Positions 1 through 5,986 of a DNA stretch of 6,152 nt are shown in pieces. A model generated the notes under the pieces. It had not been told where the DNA came from. It was given only the letters and a program-made list of their open reading frames with translations, and did not search any database. Position 1 is the first letter of the stretch. Each line of letters begins with the position of its first letter. Origin of the DNA: Acidobacteriaceae bacterium (GTDB taxonomy: Bacteria > Acidobacteriota > Terriglobia > Terriglobales > Acidobacteriaceae); NCBI GenBank assembly GCA_003166055.1, contig PMWR01000052.1, forward strand, positions 2,018-8,169, given 5' to 3'. Both the position numbers and the translations under genes were made by a program.

Positions 1-488
1 CCATTGCCGGCGTTGGAAACGCGATCGGCACCACCTCCGGCTGGATATACATGGCCGTCGGACGTACCGACCGCATGCTCTGGTGGACAATGGCTTCCTC
101 ACCCGTTTACTTATTGGGTTTCATAGCCGGACTGCGATGGGGCGCATTCGGTGTCGCCGTCGGTTACGCAGTTGCGTTGTACCTCGTTCTCTGGTATCCG
201 CAGTGGCGGCTGGCAGGCTCGCTCATTGATTTATCATTTCGCAAGATCATGATGAATCTGCGAGGGCCATTTGTTTGTGCTATCTTCATGGCATTAGGTG
301 TCATCGCGTTACGCTCGGTGCTCGGGTCTGCAGTGCCACAGGCCGCACGGCTTGCCATATCAATTTTGACCGGTGCGTGCCTTTACATCGGCGCCATTGA
401 AAGGGCGAGCGTTCCCGCATATTCTTACCTAAAGGGCCGCGCGTTGCTCCTGGTTTCCCGAGTCTCAAGTACTTGGAGGTCTCGCTGA
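1..488 (+). CDS. Polysaccharide flippase (Wzx/WzxC-like, PST family), C-terminal fragment
   Basis: This is an integral inner-membrane protein that would flip lipid-linked glycan repeat units to the periplasmic face. The frame is open from the window edge (first full codon at base 3), so the ATG at 51 is internal and the true start lies upstream. The visible 161 residues begin IAGVGNAIGTTSGWIYMAVG, followed by RTDRML, a block typical of WzxC-type exporters. Hydrophobic helices follow (around MASSPVYLLGFIAGLRWGAF, GVAVGYAVALYLVLWYP, GPFVCAIFMALGVIALRSVL and ARLAISILTGACLYIGAI), then a short basic tail ending at TGA 486-488. The family assignment rests on the conserved block and the helix pattern. 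A methyltransferase follows 95 bases downstream on the same strand, consistent with a polysaccharide operon. Substrate specificity cannot be read from the C-terminus. Confidence 0.85.
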   Translation, partial: IAGVGNAIGTTSGWIYMAVGRTDRMLWWTMASSPVYLLGFIAGLRWGAFGVAVGYAVALYLVLWYPQWRLAGSLIDLSFRKIMMNLRGPFVCAIFMALGVIALRSVLGSAVPQAARLAISILTGACLYIGAIERASVPAYSYLKGRALLLVSRVSSTWRSR

Positions 489-500
489 TCCCAATGTCAT

Positions 501-540
501 CAGGAGGATGACTTGTAACAGTTGAATTTCAAATCATTCG
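501..540 (+). repeat. Copy A of a duplicated gene-start segment (relic)
   Basis: It aligns without gaps to 1361-1400 with 31 of 40 bases identical by hand count; the core TTGAATTTCAAATCA differs from the other copy only in its first base. It keeps a strong Shine-Dalgarno (AGGAGG, 502-507), but the triplet matching the ATG of copy B is GTA (515-517). The frame after that reads VTVEFQIIRPPVRINPVT and stops at TAA 569-571, just before the next gene. It looks like the dead 5' end of a gene related to the one at 1375. Confidence 0.5.
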
Positions 541-573
541 CCCCCCGGTTAGAATCAACCCCGTAACATAAAC

Positions 574-578
574 AGGAG
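574..578 (+). promoter_or_regulatory. Shine-Dalgarno for the first methyltransferase
   Basis: AGGAG lies 5 bases before the ATG at 584, which fixes that start. It overlaps nothing and follows immediately after the TAA (569-571) that closes the relic frame upstream. Confidence 0.75.
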
Positions 579-583
579 AAGCC

Positions 584-1270
584 ATGGCCTCATGGACACA
601 GGTGAAGAACATTCTTAAGAGCCTCCCTTTGATTCGCGAATGTCTGACTCATTTTCGAGGGCGAGGAGATCGATTTACGACGTCCTCCGATTACTGGGAA
701 CAGCGCTACAAGACCGGTGGTAATTCAGGGGCCGGGAGCTACAACCGTCTGGCGGAGTTCAAGGCGAACTTTTTGAACAGATTTGTGATCGAGCACGAGA
801 TTCGCTCGGTGATCGAGTTCGGCAGTGGAGATGGCGCGCAACTCAAGCTCGCGTCTTATCCGAGTTATACAGGCGTGGACATCGCGCCAAAGGCAGTCGA
901 AATGTGCCGTGTCCTCTTCTCTGGCGACAACTCTAAACGGTTTCTGCATTGGGACGAAGTAATTCCCGGCTCCATTGCCGAACTGTCTCTGTCGCTCGAC
1001 GTGATCTACCACCTGGTGGAGGATCGCGTGTTCGACGACTACATGCGAAGACTATTTGAGTCTTCGCAACGGTTCGTAATCGTGTATTCTAGCAACATGG
1101 ATCTGGATTGGCCAACCAAGCATGTGCGGCACCGCCAGTTCACAAGGTGGGTCGAACAGAACAAGCCGGAATGGCGCCATAAGTCCACTCTCAAAAACGC
1201 CTACCCTTACGATTCGCAAAACCCCGATGAAACGTCGTTTGCCGACTTCTACGTCTTCGCTCTTCGATAA
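584..1270 (+). CDS. Class I SAM-dependent methyltransferase of a polysaccharide cluster
   Basis: This is a predicted cytoplasmic methyltransferase of 228 residues. It opens with a short helical leader, then YWEQRYKTGGNSGAGS and YNRLAEFKANFLN (residues 38-66), an N-terminal signature seen in a group of methyltransferases found in glycan clusters. The Rossmann SAM motif I is VIEFGSGDG (76-84). The acidic residue ending strand 2 is D99 in YTGVDIA. The motif IV region is LSLDVIYHLVED (136-147), followed by FVIVYSSN (164-171) on strand 5. The C-terminal part carries HVRHRQFTRWVEQ (180-192). A good Shine-Dalgarno at 574-578 supports this ATG. Because of its position after a Wzx-type flippase I infer a glycan or glycan-precursor substrate; the methyl acceptor is unknown. 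It is not closely similar to the second methyltransferase at 1675. Confidence 0.88.
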   Translation: MASWTQVKNILKSLPLIRECLTHFRGRGDRFTTSSDYWEQRYKTGGNSGAGSYNRLAEFKANFLNRFVIEHEIRSVIEFGSGDGAQLKLASYPSYTGVDIAPKAVEMCRVLFSGDNSKRFLHWDEVIPGSIAELSLSLDVIYHLVEDRVFDDYMRRLFESSQRFVIVYSSNMDLDWPTKHVRHRQFTRWVEQNKPEWRHKSTLKNAYPYDSQNPDETSFADFYVFALR

Positions 1271-1360
1271 CTTGCAATCCGCCGCTTCTTCGCACCGATC
1301 GGCGCACCCGCAGCCTCACCCGGTCCGGGCCCCTTGGTTGTCTCGGTAATTCTAAATCAG

Positions 1361-1400
1361 CAGGAGAATTCCATATGACAGCTGAATTTCAAATCAATTG
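1361..1400 (+). repeat. Copy B of the duplicated gene-start segment
   Basis: This is the partner of 501-540 (31 of 40 identical, no gaps). Here the start is intact: AGGAG at 1362-1366, then ATG at 1375-1377 opening MTAEFQIN. The peptide matches copy A at T.EFQI, so the conservation spans ribosome binding site, start and first codons. This argues for duplicated gene starts rather than a random repeat. Confidence 0.5.
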
Positions 1401-1673
1401 CTCGTCCGTCTCAACTGACACCTTTCCAGCTATTGAACCCGGACTTCCCTTTTGATTCGTAGTTCCGAGGCCTCAATGCGTGATAATCTCAGTCCCTGGC
1501 TCAGGTCCGCAAGGCATCTGGGGTTGGCAGCTTACGCAGATCAGCATGAAGCCAAACCTGGGGAACAGTTCCCCGGCATGATACTCGATCTTTGCCACTA
1601 CTCGCCGTCCTGTCGTGCAACCGGCGGAGGCAGGTGCGTTTTCTTGCAGCAACGACTATGGGGGGTCCAGTAA
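1375..1673 (+). pseudogene. Frameshifted ORF of about 100 residues, unrecognised
   Basis: A frame with a proper Shine-Dalgarno (1362-1366) begins at ATG 1375 and gives 26 residues (MTAEFQINCSSVSTDTFPAI and six more) before TGA at 1453-1455. At the T run 1450-1453 a second frame (-1) is open through to TAA 1671-1673, reading from IRSSEASMRDNLSPWLRSAR to a cysteine-containing C-terminus. One extra T in the run would join the two into roughly 99 residues. The joined frame would end 1 base before the ATG of the next methyltransferase, an arrangement typical of coupled genes, and its third codon positions look as GC-rich as the neighbours. I do not recognise the protein: no domain or motif was identified. 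Alternatives are a sequencing error in the T run, or chance open frames in a 404-base gap. Confidence 0.35.
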
Positions 1674-1674
1674 A

Positions 1675-2415
1675 ATGAGGAATTGCGACGATTGGAAGGC
1701 AAGTAAGTATGTTCGCAAGAACGGGCGACTGGTGGCTTCGCGTGACCCGAATGAGGTAGGAATATCGTCGCGCCTGGTAGCTGACCGGGCTGCTGAATAC
1801 TACGATGCAAATTTGAAACTCCATGCAAAAGGACGACTACTCGACCTCGGTTGCGGTAAAGTGCCGCTCTATGATGCATACCGAAAGTATGTCACGGACA
1901 TTATTTGCATCGATTGGGAACATAGCCTTCATAAGAACAATCATCTTGACTTCGAAGCTGATTTGACAAAGGCGCTGCCCTTCTTAGACGGCGAATTCAA
2001 TGCAATTATCCTTTCAGATGTCCTTGAGCATATTCCAGAACCAGATCCCTTCTGCCGAGAGATGGCCCGGGTGCTTTCTCCCGGCGGGAAGCTAATCATG
2101 AATGTGCCATTTTACTATTGGCTTCACGAACAACCGCACGACTACTACCGTTACACCGAGTTTGCGCTCAGGCGCTTCATGGAGCGCAGCGGAATGCGAG
2201 TGCTGCAACTCCAGGCGATTGGTGGTTCTCCCGAAGTCCTGGCAGATGTTTTTGCAAAGAATGTGAAACGGTTGCCAATCGTTGGTACTCCTGTCGCGAT
2301 GCTCAGCCAATGGGCCATCTCGACATTGACTCGCACCCCGATTGGACGCAGGTTCTCCGCCGCTACCGGGCGTACCTTTCCCCTCGGGTACTTTCTCGTC
2401 GCGGTAAAGGAATAG
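1675..2415 (+). CDS. Class I SAM-dependent methyltransferase (Methyltransf_11 type)
   Basis: This is a predicted cytoplasmic methyltransferase of 246 residues from the ATG at 1675. SAM motif I is LLDLGCGKVPL (55-65) and the strand 2 acidic residue is D80 in IICIDWEHS. The motif IV/V region is SDVLEHIPEP (114-123), followed by the motif VI region RVLSPGGKLIMNVPF (132-146). HEQPHDYYRYT (151-161) is a block shared by many members found in glycan clusters. The frame is also open from a GTG at 1615 (20 more residues), but no Shine-Dalgarno precedes that GTG. A G run at 1660-1665 lies 9 bases before the ATG, and the upstream ORF ends 1 base before it, so I prefer 1675. Role by context: O- or N-methylation of a sugar in the surface polysaccharide, with the acceptor unknown. 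It is the last plus-strand gene before convergent transcription. Confidence 0.87.
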   Translation: MRNCDDWKASKYVRKNGRLVASRDPNEVGISSRLVADRAAEYYDANLKLHAKGRLLDLGCGKVPLYDAYRKYVTDIICIDWEHSLHKNNHLDFEADLTKALPFLDGEFNAIILSDVLEHIPEPDPFCREMARVLSPGGKLIMNVPFYYWLHEQPHDYYRYTEFALRRFMERSGMRVLQLQAIGGSPEVLADVFAKNVKRLPIVGTPVAMLSQWAISTLTRTPIGRRFSAATGRTFPLGYFLVAVKE

Positions 2416-2597
2416 TGCAAAGTATTCCTGTCCGGTAAGATGTCGCAGTAAAATCGATGTCTGACGCGGTGCATCGGACGCGGTGACCTGCTCCCCGGAA
2501 AACCCAACCGAAATGTATTGGAATTCTCGGCAGAAGTGCGGACCACAAGACGAATCTTCCCGTCCAGGTCCGACAATGCACTCTGTCAATCGCGGAC
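2416..2597. other. Convergent intergenic region with a possible stem-loop
   Basis: These 182 bases separate the 3' ends of the plus-strand methyltransferase and the minus-strand SDR gene. CGGACC (2539-2544) pairs with GGTCCG (2567-2572), enclosing a smaller AAGA/TCTT pairing (2547-2550 with 2555-2558). No T run follows on either strand, so it is not a convincing intrinsic terminator. There is also a 9-base direct repeat GACGCGGTG (2463-2471 and 2477-2485). Frames crossing this region look like shadows of the neighbouring genes. No gene is seen. Confidence 0.3.
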
Positions 2598-3572
2598 TTA
2601 TCGGTTCCCTTGCTTCCGATAAACCTCGTATGCCCCAACAAGCATATCGGTATCCGAATGCTTTGGCTTCCAGCCCAGGGCCTCCTTCGTTCCCCCAGTA
2701 TCCAAAACATACTGTGCGTCGGCGATCAGATACTGTTCGGGATGGAGGATGGGCATTCCGATCTTGTTCATGAGTCCCAGAGTCGCTTTTAATCCTGGCC
2801 CCCATGTCGGCACCAGGAATGACTTCGAGTGCGCACGATCGATGAGGTGGCGCAGCAGGTCTCGAACCTGCGGCGGTTCGTCCGATCCAAGATTGAAGGG
2901 TCCCGGTGGCAATCCCTTGCCCACCGCCGCAAGCATCGCGCTTACGCAATCTTCCACGGCTACCATCTGGTAGCAATTCCTTCCTGTGCCAATCAAGGGC
3001 ACGGGAAGGCTGTGTTCGATCAACCAGAACAGCTTGGTCAGGATGCCCAGGCGGCCGGGCCCGGAGATCAGCCTCGGACGGAAGATCGTCGCTTTGAGCC
3101 CTTTTCGCCGGCCGGCAATGAGCAACTCCTCGGCGCGCAACTTACTTCTGCCATATGGGCCAAGAGGCTGTCGCCTATGGTCGGTTCCAAGCGGGACAGT
3201 TTGGGGCCAGCCGTAGACCATGTCCGTTGAAACGAAGACGATCCCCGTTGCGCCGCCCGATTCCATCGCGTCGAGAACGCACTGCGTTCCATTGACATTT
3301 ACATCCGAGAACCATTCATCCTGATCCCGCTTCGGCACCGCAAGATGAAATTGCCGCGCCGCCAAATGATACACAACATCGTCTGGCAATAGATTGATGC
3401 GGGCCAGGTCTTCACGGCTGCGCACGTCGCCTTGAACAAACTCGCACGAGCATTGCGAAGACGCCGGGGGCGGCGCAAGGTCGAATATCAATACCCGTTC
3501 GCCCTGTCGTGCCAACTCCAATGCTAGATAAGTGCCCGTGAATCCAGACCCGCCCGTAATGACATGTCGCAT
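2598..3572 (-). CDS. Extended SDR, NAD-dependent sugar epimerase/dehydratase family
   Basis: This is a cytoplasmic NAD(P)-binding enzyme of 324 residues, the usual length for extended SDRs acting on nucleotide sugars. The dinucleotide loop is TGGSGFTG (6-13). D31 after the second strand favours NAD. HLAA is at 69-72 and VNVNGT at 91-96. The active site is S115 in VSTDMVYG with Y140 and K144 in YGRSK. FRPRLISGPG (164-173) and FNLGSDE (226-232) belong to the substrate domain. A C-terminal section with HPEQYLIADAQYVLDT (277-292) precedes EALGWKP, the common end of this family. The start ATG has only a modest Shine-Dalgarno. It lies 32 bases downstream of the small flippase and is probably the last gene of that operon. 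Whether it epimerises, dehydrates or reduces, and on which sugar, cannot be decided here. Confidence 0.88.
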   Translation of the reverse strand: MRHVITGGSGFTGTYLALELARQGERVLIFDLAPPPASSQCSCEFVQGDVRSREDLARINLLPDDVVYHLAARQFHLAVPKRDQDEWFSDVNVNGTQCVLDAMESGGATGIVFVSTDMVYGWPQTVPLGTDHRRQPLGPYGRSKLRAEELLIAGRRKGLKATIFRPRLISGPGRLGILTKLFWLIEHSLPVPLIGTGRNCYQMVAVEDCVSAMLAAVGKGLPPGPFNLGSDEPPQVRDLLRHLIDRAHSKSFLVPTWGPGLKATLGLMNKIGMPILHPEQYLIADAQYVLDTGGTKEALGWKPKHSDTDMLVGAYEVYRKQGNR

Positions 3573-3604
3573 TGCACCCTGACCTATCAGACTGGTTCCG
3601 GCTC

Positions 3605-3973
3605 TTACGCCGATTTATTGATGAGCAACAAGCCAATGCAAATGAAGGCTATGCCGGACATGCGCAACAGGCCGACGGACTCTCCCAAATAGAAGAATCC
3701 CACGATCGCGGCAATCACATATCCGATGGAAAGAAAGGGATAGGCGACACTGACTTGAAGCCTGGACAAAACGCCAAGCCACAGCAGAATCGATACCGCG
3801 TAGCACATCATGCCGCCCCACACCCAAACACTGGTTCCAACAGAAACGGCCATCGTTACAGGCTTGGAATAATCGACTTGGCCGATACCAAGCATGCCTT
3901 TGCGAAGCAGAATCTGCGCAAATGCATTCAGCGCGACACTGAAAAGAATCCAAAAAAATGTCAGTGGTTTCAT
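3605..3973 (-). CDS. SMR/EamA-like four-helix protein, ArnE/ArnF-like lipid-sugar flippase candidate
   Basis: This is an inner-membrane protein of 122 residues with four hydrophobic segments (about 4-24, 43-68, 76-97 and 102-118), the size and topology of small multidrug resistance proteins. WLGVLSRLQVSVAYPFLSIG (65-84), then YLGES (95-99) and a final helix beginning around GLLRMSGI, match the SMR/EamA pattern. The helix 1 glutamate that binds cations in EmrE-type drug pumps is not seen; helix 1 instead ends AQILLRKG. That pattern, together with the glycosyltransferase upstream and the SDR downstream, favours an ArnE/ArnF-like role in flipping an undecaprenyl-phosphate sugar. ArnE and ArnF are thought to act together, so a homodimer or a partner elsewhere would be needed. 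GGGAG (3983-3987) lies 9 bases before the start. A minor drug or metabolite transporter remains possible. Confidence 0.8.
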   Translation of the reverse strand: MKPLTFFWILFSVALNAFAQILLRKGMLGIGQVDYSKPVTMAVSVGTSVWVWGGMMCYAVSILLWLGVLSRLQVSVAYPFLSIGYVIAAIVGFFYLGESVGLLRMSGIAFICIGLLLINKSA

Positions 3974-3982
3974 GCCGAGAGT

Positions 3983-3987
3983 CTCCC
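3983..3987 (-). promoter_or_regulatory. Shine-Dalgarno for the SMR-like gene
   Basis: Read on the minus strand this is GGGAG, 9 bases before the ATG at 3973-3971, supporting that start. Confidence 0.5.
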
Positions 3988-4005
3988 AGAAAAATCGTTG
4001 CAGTG

Positions 4006-4019
4006 ACCGCTGACGCGGT
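4006..4019. repeat. Short perfect inverted repeat in the leader of the SMR-like gene
   Basis: ACCGC and GCGGT flank a TGAC loop. It is a 5-pair stem about 35 bases upstream of the SMR-like start. It could affect translation or be an operator half-site pair, but it is short enough to be chance. Confidence 0.25.
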
Positions 4020-4075
4020 ACGCTAAGTCTACACTACCAAAGAATCTTTGAAGAAGCATTCGTACCCACTAGTTA

Positions 4076-4100
4076 GCCGCCCCGCACCGCAATCGGCGGC
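4076..4100 (-). terminator. GC-rich stem-loop after the glycosyltransferase gene, weak terminator or attenuator candidate
   Basis: GCCGCC (4076-4081) and GGCGGC (4095-4100) form a perfect 6-pair stem around a 13-base loop, starting 7 bases past the stop codon of the minus-strand glycosyltransferase gene. No T run follows in the direction of transcription, so it is not a standard intrinsic terminator. It may only reduce read-through into the next two genes or protect the upstream transcript end. Confidence 0.3.
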
Positions 4101-4107
4101 ACCCTCT

Positions 4108-5664
4108 TCAATGAGCGTTTACCTGATACAATTCCCCCCCGGTATAATCCTGAACGATTTTCCAGTTTAGCGGTGGCTGTAACACGTAGCTGGGAGACTC
4201 GTATTTGTATATCACTGCGAGGGAAGTTATCTTGGCCTTCTCAACCAGTACATAGGCCCCGTTTGGGATCTGATCTAATTTTGTTCCCTCCCAGGGAATT
4301 GTTTTCGAATCCGCCGGCTCGAGACTCCCTGTTCGAAAAAAAACCAGACTTGTTGCGGATCTAAAGTCTGTATAAATGACATCGTCTTTGGTAAGGCGCG
4401 CTGCAACTCGCCTCTCAATTTGCTCCGGTCGGGATGTGTAAATCTTGCGTCCAACGAAGGCGCTCATCCCCAAAAAACAAATCCCCATGATCAGCGCAAT
4501 TCGAGGTCCATTCTGAATCTTGCTCCCGGCCCCACCAGCTAGAAGTCCTGCAAGGAGGCCTCCAACCAAAATCAGCGATGGCACCAGCACTGGATACGTG
4601 TAACGCGCAAAAAGAATTAAAGGCTTGTACGCAGAGAATGAAGAAGACATGAAATTGAACATCAGCAAAAGGGAACCAAGCCACAGAATCGGCAAGTACA
4701 GTTTTTGTTGCCGAGTCTTTAAAGCCCATATCGCGCTAATAATCGCAGCGGCAGGCAAGCAAATCATTTGCCTATCGAAGATCAGATCGCGCGGGCCGCT
4801 AACAAACAATCGAAGCAAGAGTGCCTTCGTGTAGCCTCCGGCCTTCCAACCGTATAGTGGCGACGAACTATCAAAGTAAAATTGAGGGGATTTCAGGTAG
4901 TTTCGCTCTGTTCCGTGAAGGCGAAACAAAAAGTCTCCAGTTAGCTTTCGATAGAAAATCATCTCCGCTATAAGTACCGCCGCTGCCCCAACGCCTATTG
5001 CCGCAAAACATGCTGCTCGTCCGGCTTTAGTTGTCTTGGATCCACAAAACCATACAAGAATAAACACAAATGGAACAAGATACACAACGGACTCTTTACA
5101 TAACCATGAAACACCAAATAGCAGGCCGCTCAATAGCCCCAGCACACTTACTTGCCGTATTCCTGCTCTCCTGAGCGCAATCAATGCGGCAGCGACTGCG
5201 AGATTCGCCCAAAAGGCCGCGATTGCATCTGGAAAGAGAAGAGACGCCATGCCGATGTCGATCGGCACAATTGAGAGCAACGCCAGCGCGATCAAGCCCA
5301 CAAACGGCGTTACCAGGTAGCGTGCGAGTGCGTATGTTAGCAAGCATCCGAGGATGCTGATCAGGAAAGGATAAGCAACCGTTGTGACTTCCGAAAGTCC
5401 GAATACCTTAAACAAAGCCGTGACAGGCGCATACACGCCAAGACGTAAGGGGAAAACTGGTGCCCCATCATAAGCTGGGATTCGCAATGTTCCGTGCGCG
5501 AGATCATCGGCGAGCACCGTGTAGTCTCGAGGGTCAGAGTCCAAATATCCTTGAAACGCTGCTATACGGATAATTAACGCCACTAACATCAATCCCCCGA
5601 AGGCAGCCCTATGAGCTGAGGTGCTGGCGGAATTCAGAGTGTTGATAAGAGCTGATATTCGCAT
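4108..5664 (-). CDS. GT-C membrane glycosyltransferase, family 39 / ArnT-like
   Basis: This is an inner-membrane protein of 518 residues. It would transfer a sugar from a polyprenyl-phosphate donor to an acceptor at the periplasmic face. After a first helix (about 20-37), the first periplasmic loop carries DSDPRDY (42-48). This acidic motif is in the position of the catalytic Asp-containing loop of PMT/ArnT enzymes, and ADDLAHG (52-58) follows. About ten further hydrophobic segments run to residue about 405, with LFPDAIAAFWANLAVAAALI (143-162) and WLCKESVVYL (187-196) resembling conserved family-39 stretches. The last 110 residues are soluble, including DDVIYTDFRSATSLVFFRTG (427-446), as in several family members with a periplasmic C-terminal domain. 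GGAAGG lies 5 bases before the ATG. It is the first gene of a probable three-gene minus-strand unit. Donor and acceptor are unknown; lipid A, glycan or protein are all possible. Confidence 0.85.
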   Translation of the reverse strand: MRISALINTLNSASTSAHRAAFGGLMLVALIIRIAAFQGYLDSDPRDYTVLADDLAHGTLRIPAYDGAPVFPLRLGVYAPVTALFKVFGLSEVTTVAYPFLISILGCLLTYALARYLVTPFVGLIALALLSIVPIDIGMASLLFPDAIAAFWANLAVAAALIALRRAGIRQVSVLGLLSGLLFGVSWLCKESVVYLVPFVFILVWFCGSKTTKAGRAACFAAIGVGAAAVLIAEMIFYRKLTGDFLFRLHGTERNYLKSPQFYFDSSSPLYGWKAGGYTKALLLRLFVSGPRDLIFDRQMICLPAAAIISAIWALKTRQQKLYLPILWLGSLLLMFNFMSSSFSAYKPLILFARYTYPVLVPSLILVGGLLAGLLAGGAGSKIQNGPRIALIMGICFLGMSAFVGRKIYTSRPEQIERRVAARLTKDDVIYTDFRSATSLVFFRTGSLEPADSKTIPWEGTKLDQIPNGAYVLVEKAKITSLAVIYKYESPSYVLQPPLNWKIVQDYTGGELYQVNAH

Positions 5665-5669
5665 GATAG

Positions 5670-5675
5670 CCTTCC
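5670..5675 (-). promoter_or_regulatory. Shine-Dalgarno for the glycosyltransferase gene
   Basis: On the minus strand this reads GGAAGG, 5 bases before the ATG at 5664-5662, and it fixes that start. Confidence 0.65.
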
Positions 5676-5702
5676 GAATTCAATACAAATAGGGCCTGCT
5701 TT

Positions 5703-5828
5703 ATGAGGCCATTGAGCATTTCACTACAACTGCGAGATCACGAAGCCGCGTTAGAGGAAATCGAAACGGAGAGGGCTGAGTTGAGCGAGCATCTCCTGAT
5801 TGAGGTTCGCCTACTGAAAGTCTATTGA
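5703..5828 (+). CDS. Doubtful 41-residue charged helical ORF, possible gene relic
   Basis: ATG at 5703 to TGA at 5826-5828 encodes MRPLSISLQLRDHEAALEEI followed by a similarly charged stretch with AELSEHLLIEVRLLKVY at the end. From residue 10 on it is rich in Glu, Leu and Arg and would form an amphipathic, perhaps coiled-coil, helix. It is antisense to the glycosyltransferase leader, and there is no good Shine-Dalgarno. Past the TGA the same frame stays open to 5921, so it could be the remnant of a longer protein. I recognise no family. It is listed because the composition looks protein-like, but a chance ORF is quite possible. Confidence 0.25.
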   Translation: MRPLSISLQLRDHEAALEEIETERAELSEHLLIEVRLLKVY

Positions 5829-5986
5829 TTGCGGACCTCTTTTGCAAGACTGATTGGCAGAGAAGCCGAAGCCCAAACGTGCGAAAGCTGCCAAGGACTA
5901 GAAGCGGTCCAGCTCATTTGACATTGCCCGTAAGGGGGTAGCCTCGCACTGCGCAGCCGATTGGCCTTGAATATCAATGCTGGTCC

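Larger units (their letters stand above)
5665..5986. other. 322-base gap between the GHMP kinase end and the glycosyltransferase start
   Basis: It must hold the promoter of the glycosyltransferase gene if that gene is not co-transcribed with the kinase. I see no convincing sigma70 pair on the minus strand. A short inverted repeat GGCCT/AGGCC (5693-5697 and 5706-5710) lies just upstream of the ribosome site. The only coding candidate is the small plus-strand ORF at 5703-5828. Further right, a lysine/proline/alanine-rich frame (5854-5901, LAEKPKPKRAKAAKD) looks like a detached protein tail. Confidence 0.4.

Noticed and set aside
527..555. Possible sigma70 promoter (TTTCAA, 17 bases, TAGAAT) before the first methyltransferase
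   Set aside because: The -35 matches only about 3 of 6 consensus bases, and the segment lies within the duplicated relic, so the match is weak.
1615..1674. GTG start at 1615 for the second methyltransferase
   Set aside because: No Shine-Dalgarno upstream. The 20 extra residues show no family similarity, and the ATG at 1675 has a G-rich ribosome site and an abutting upstream stop.
1501..1879. Minus-strand frames opposite the gap and the start of the second methyltransferase
   Set aside because: Low-complexity translations with no motif. They run antisense to the real methyltransferase start and have no convincing ribosome site.
2092..2976. Long minus-strand open frame of 294 codons crossing the convergent junction
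   Set aside because: It overlaps the 3' parts of both the methyltransferase (opposite strand) and the SDR gene (same strand, another frame). Its translation is Arg/Gly/Ser-rich without motifs, and both overlapped genes have clear family signatures.
3572..4006. Plus-strand 144-codon frame opposite the SMR-like gene
   Set aside because: Hydrophilic shadow of a clearly membrane-type gene on the other strand; no motif.
2461..4019. CTGACGCGGT present at both 2461-2470 and 4010-4019
   Set aside because: A 10-base match with unrelated flanks; most likely coincidence.
5918..5946. TTGACA -35-like box at 5918-5923
   Set aside because: No acceptable -10 box at 16-18 bases, and no plus-strand gene follows before the window ends.
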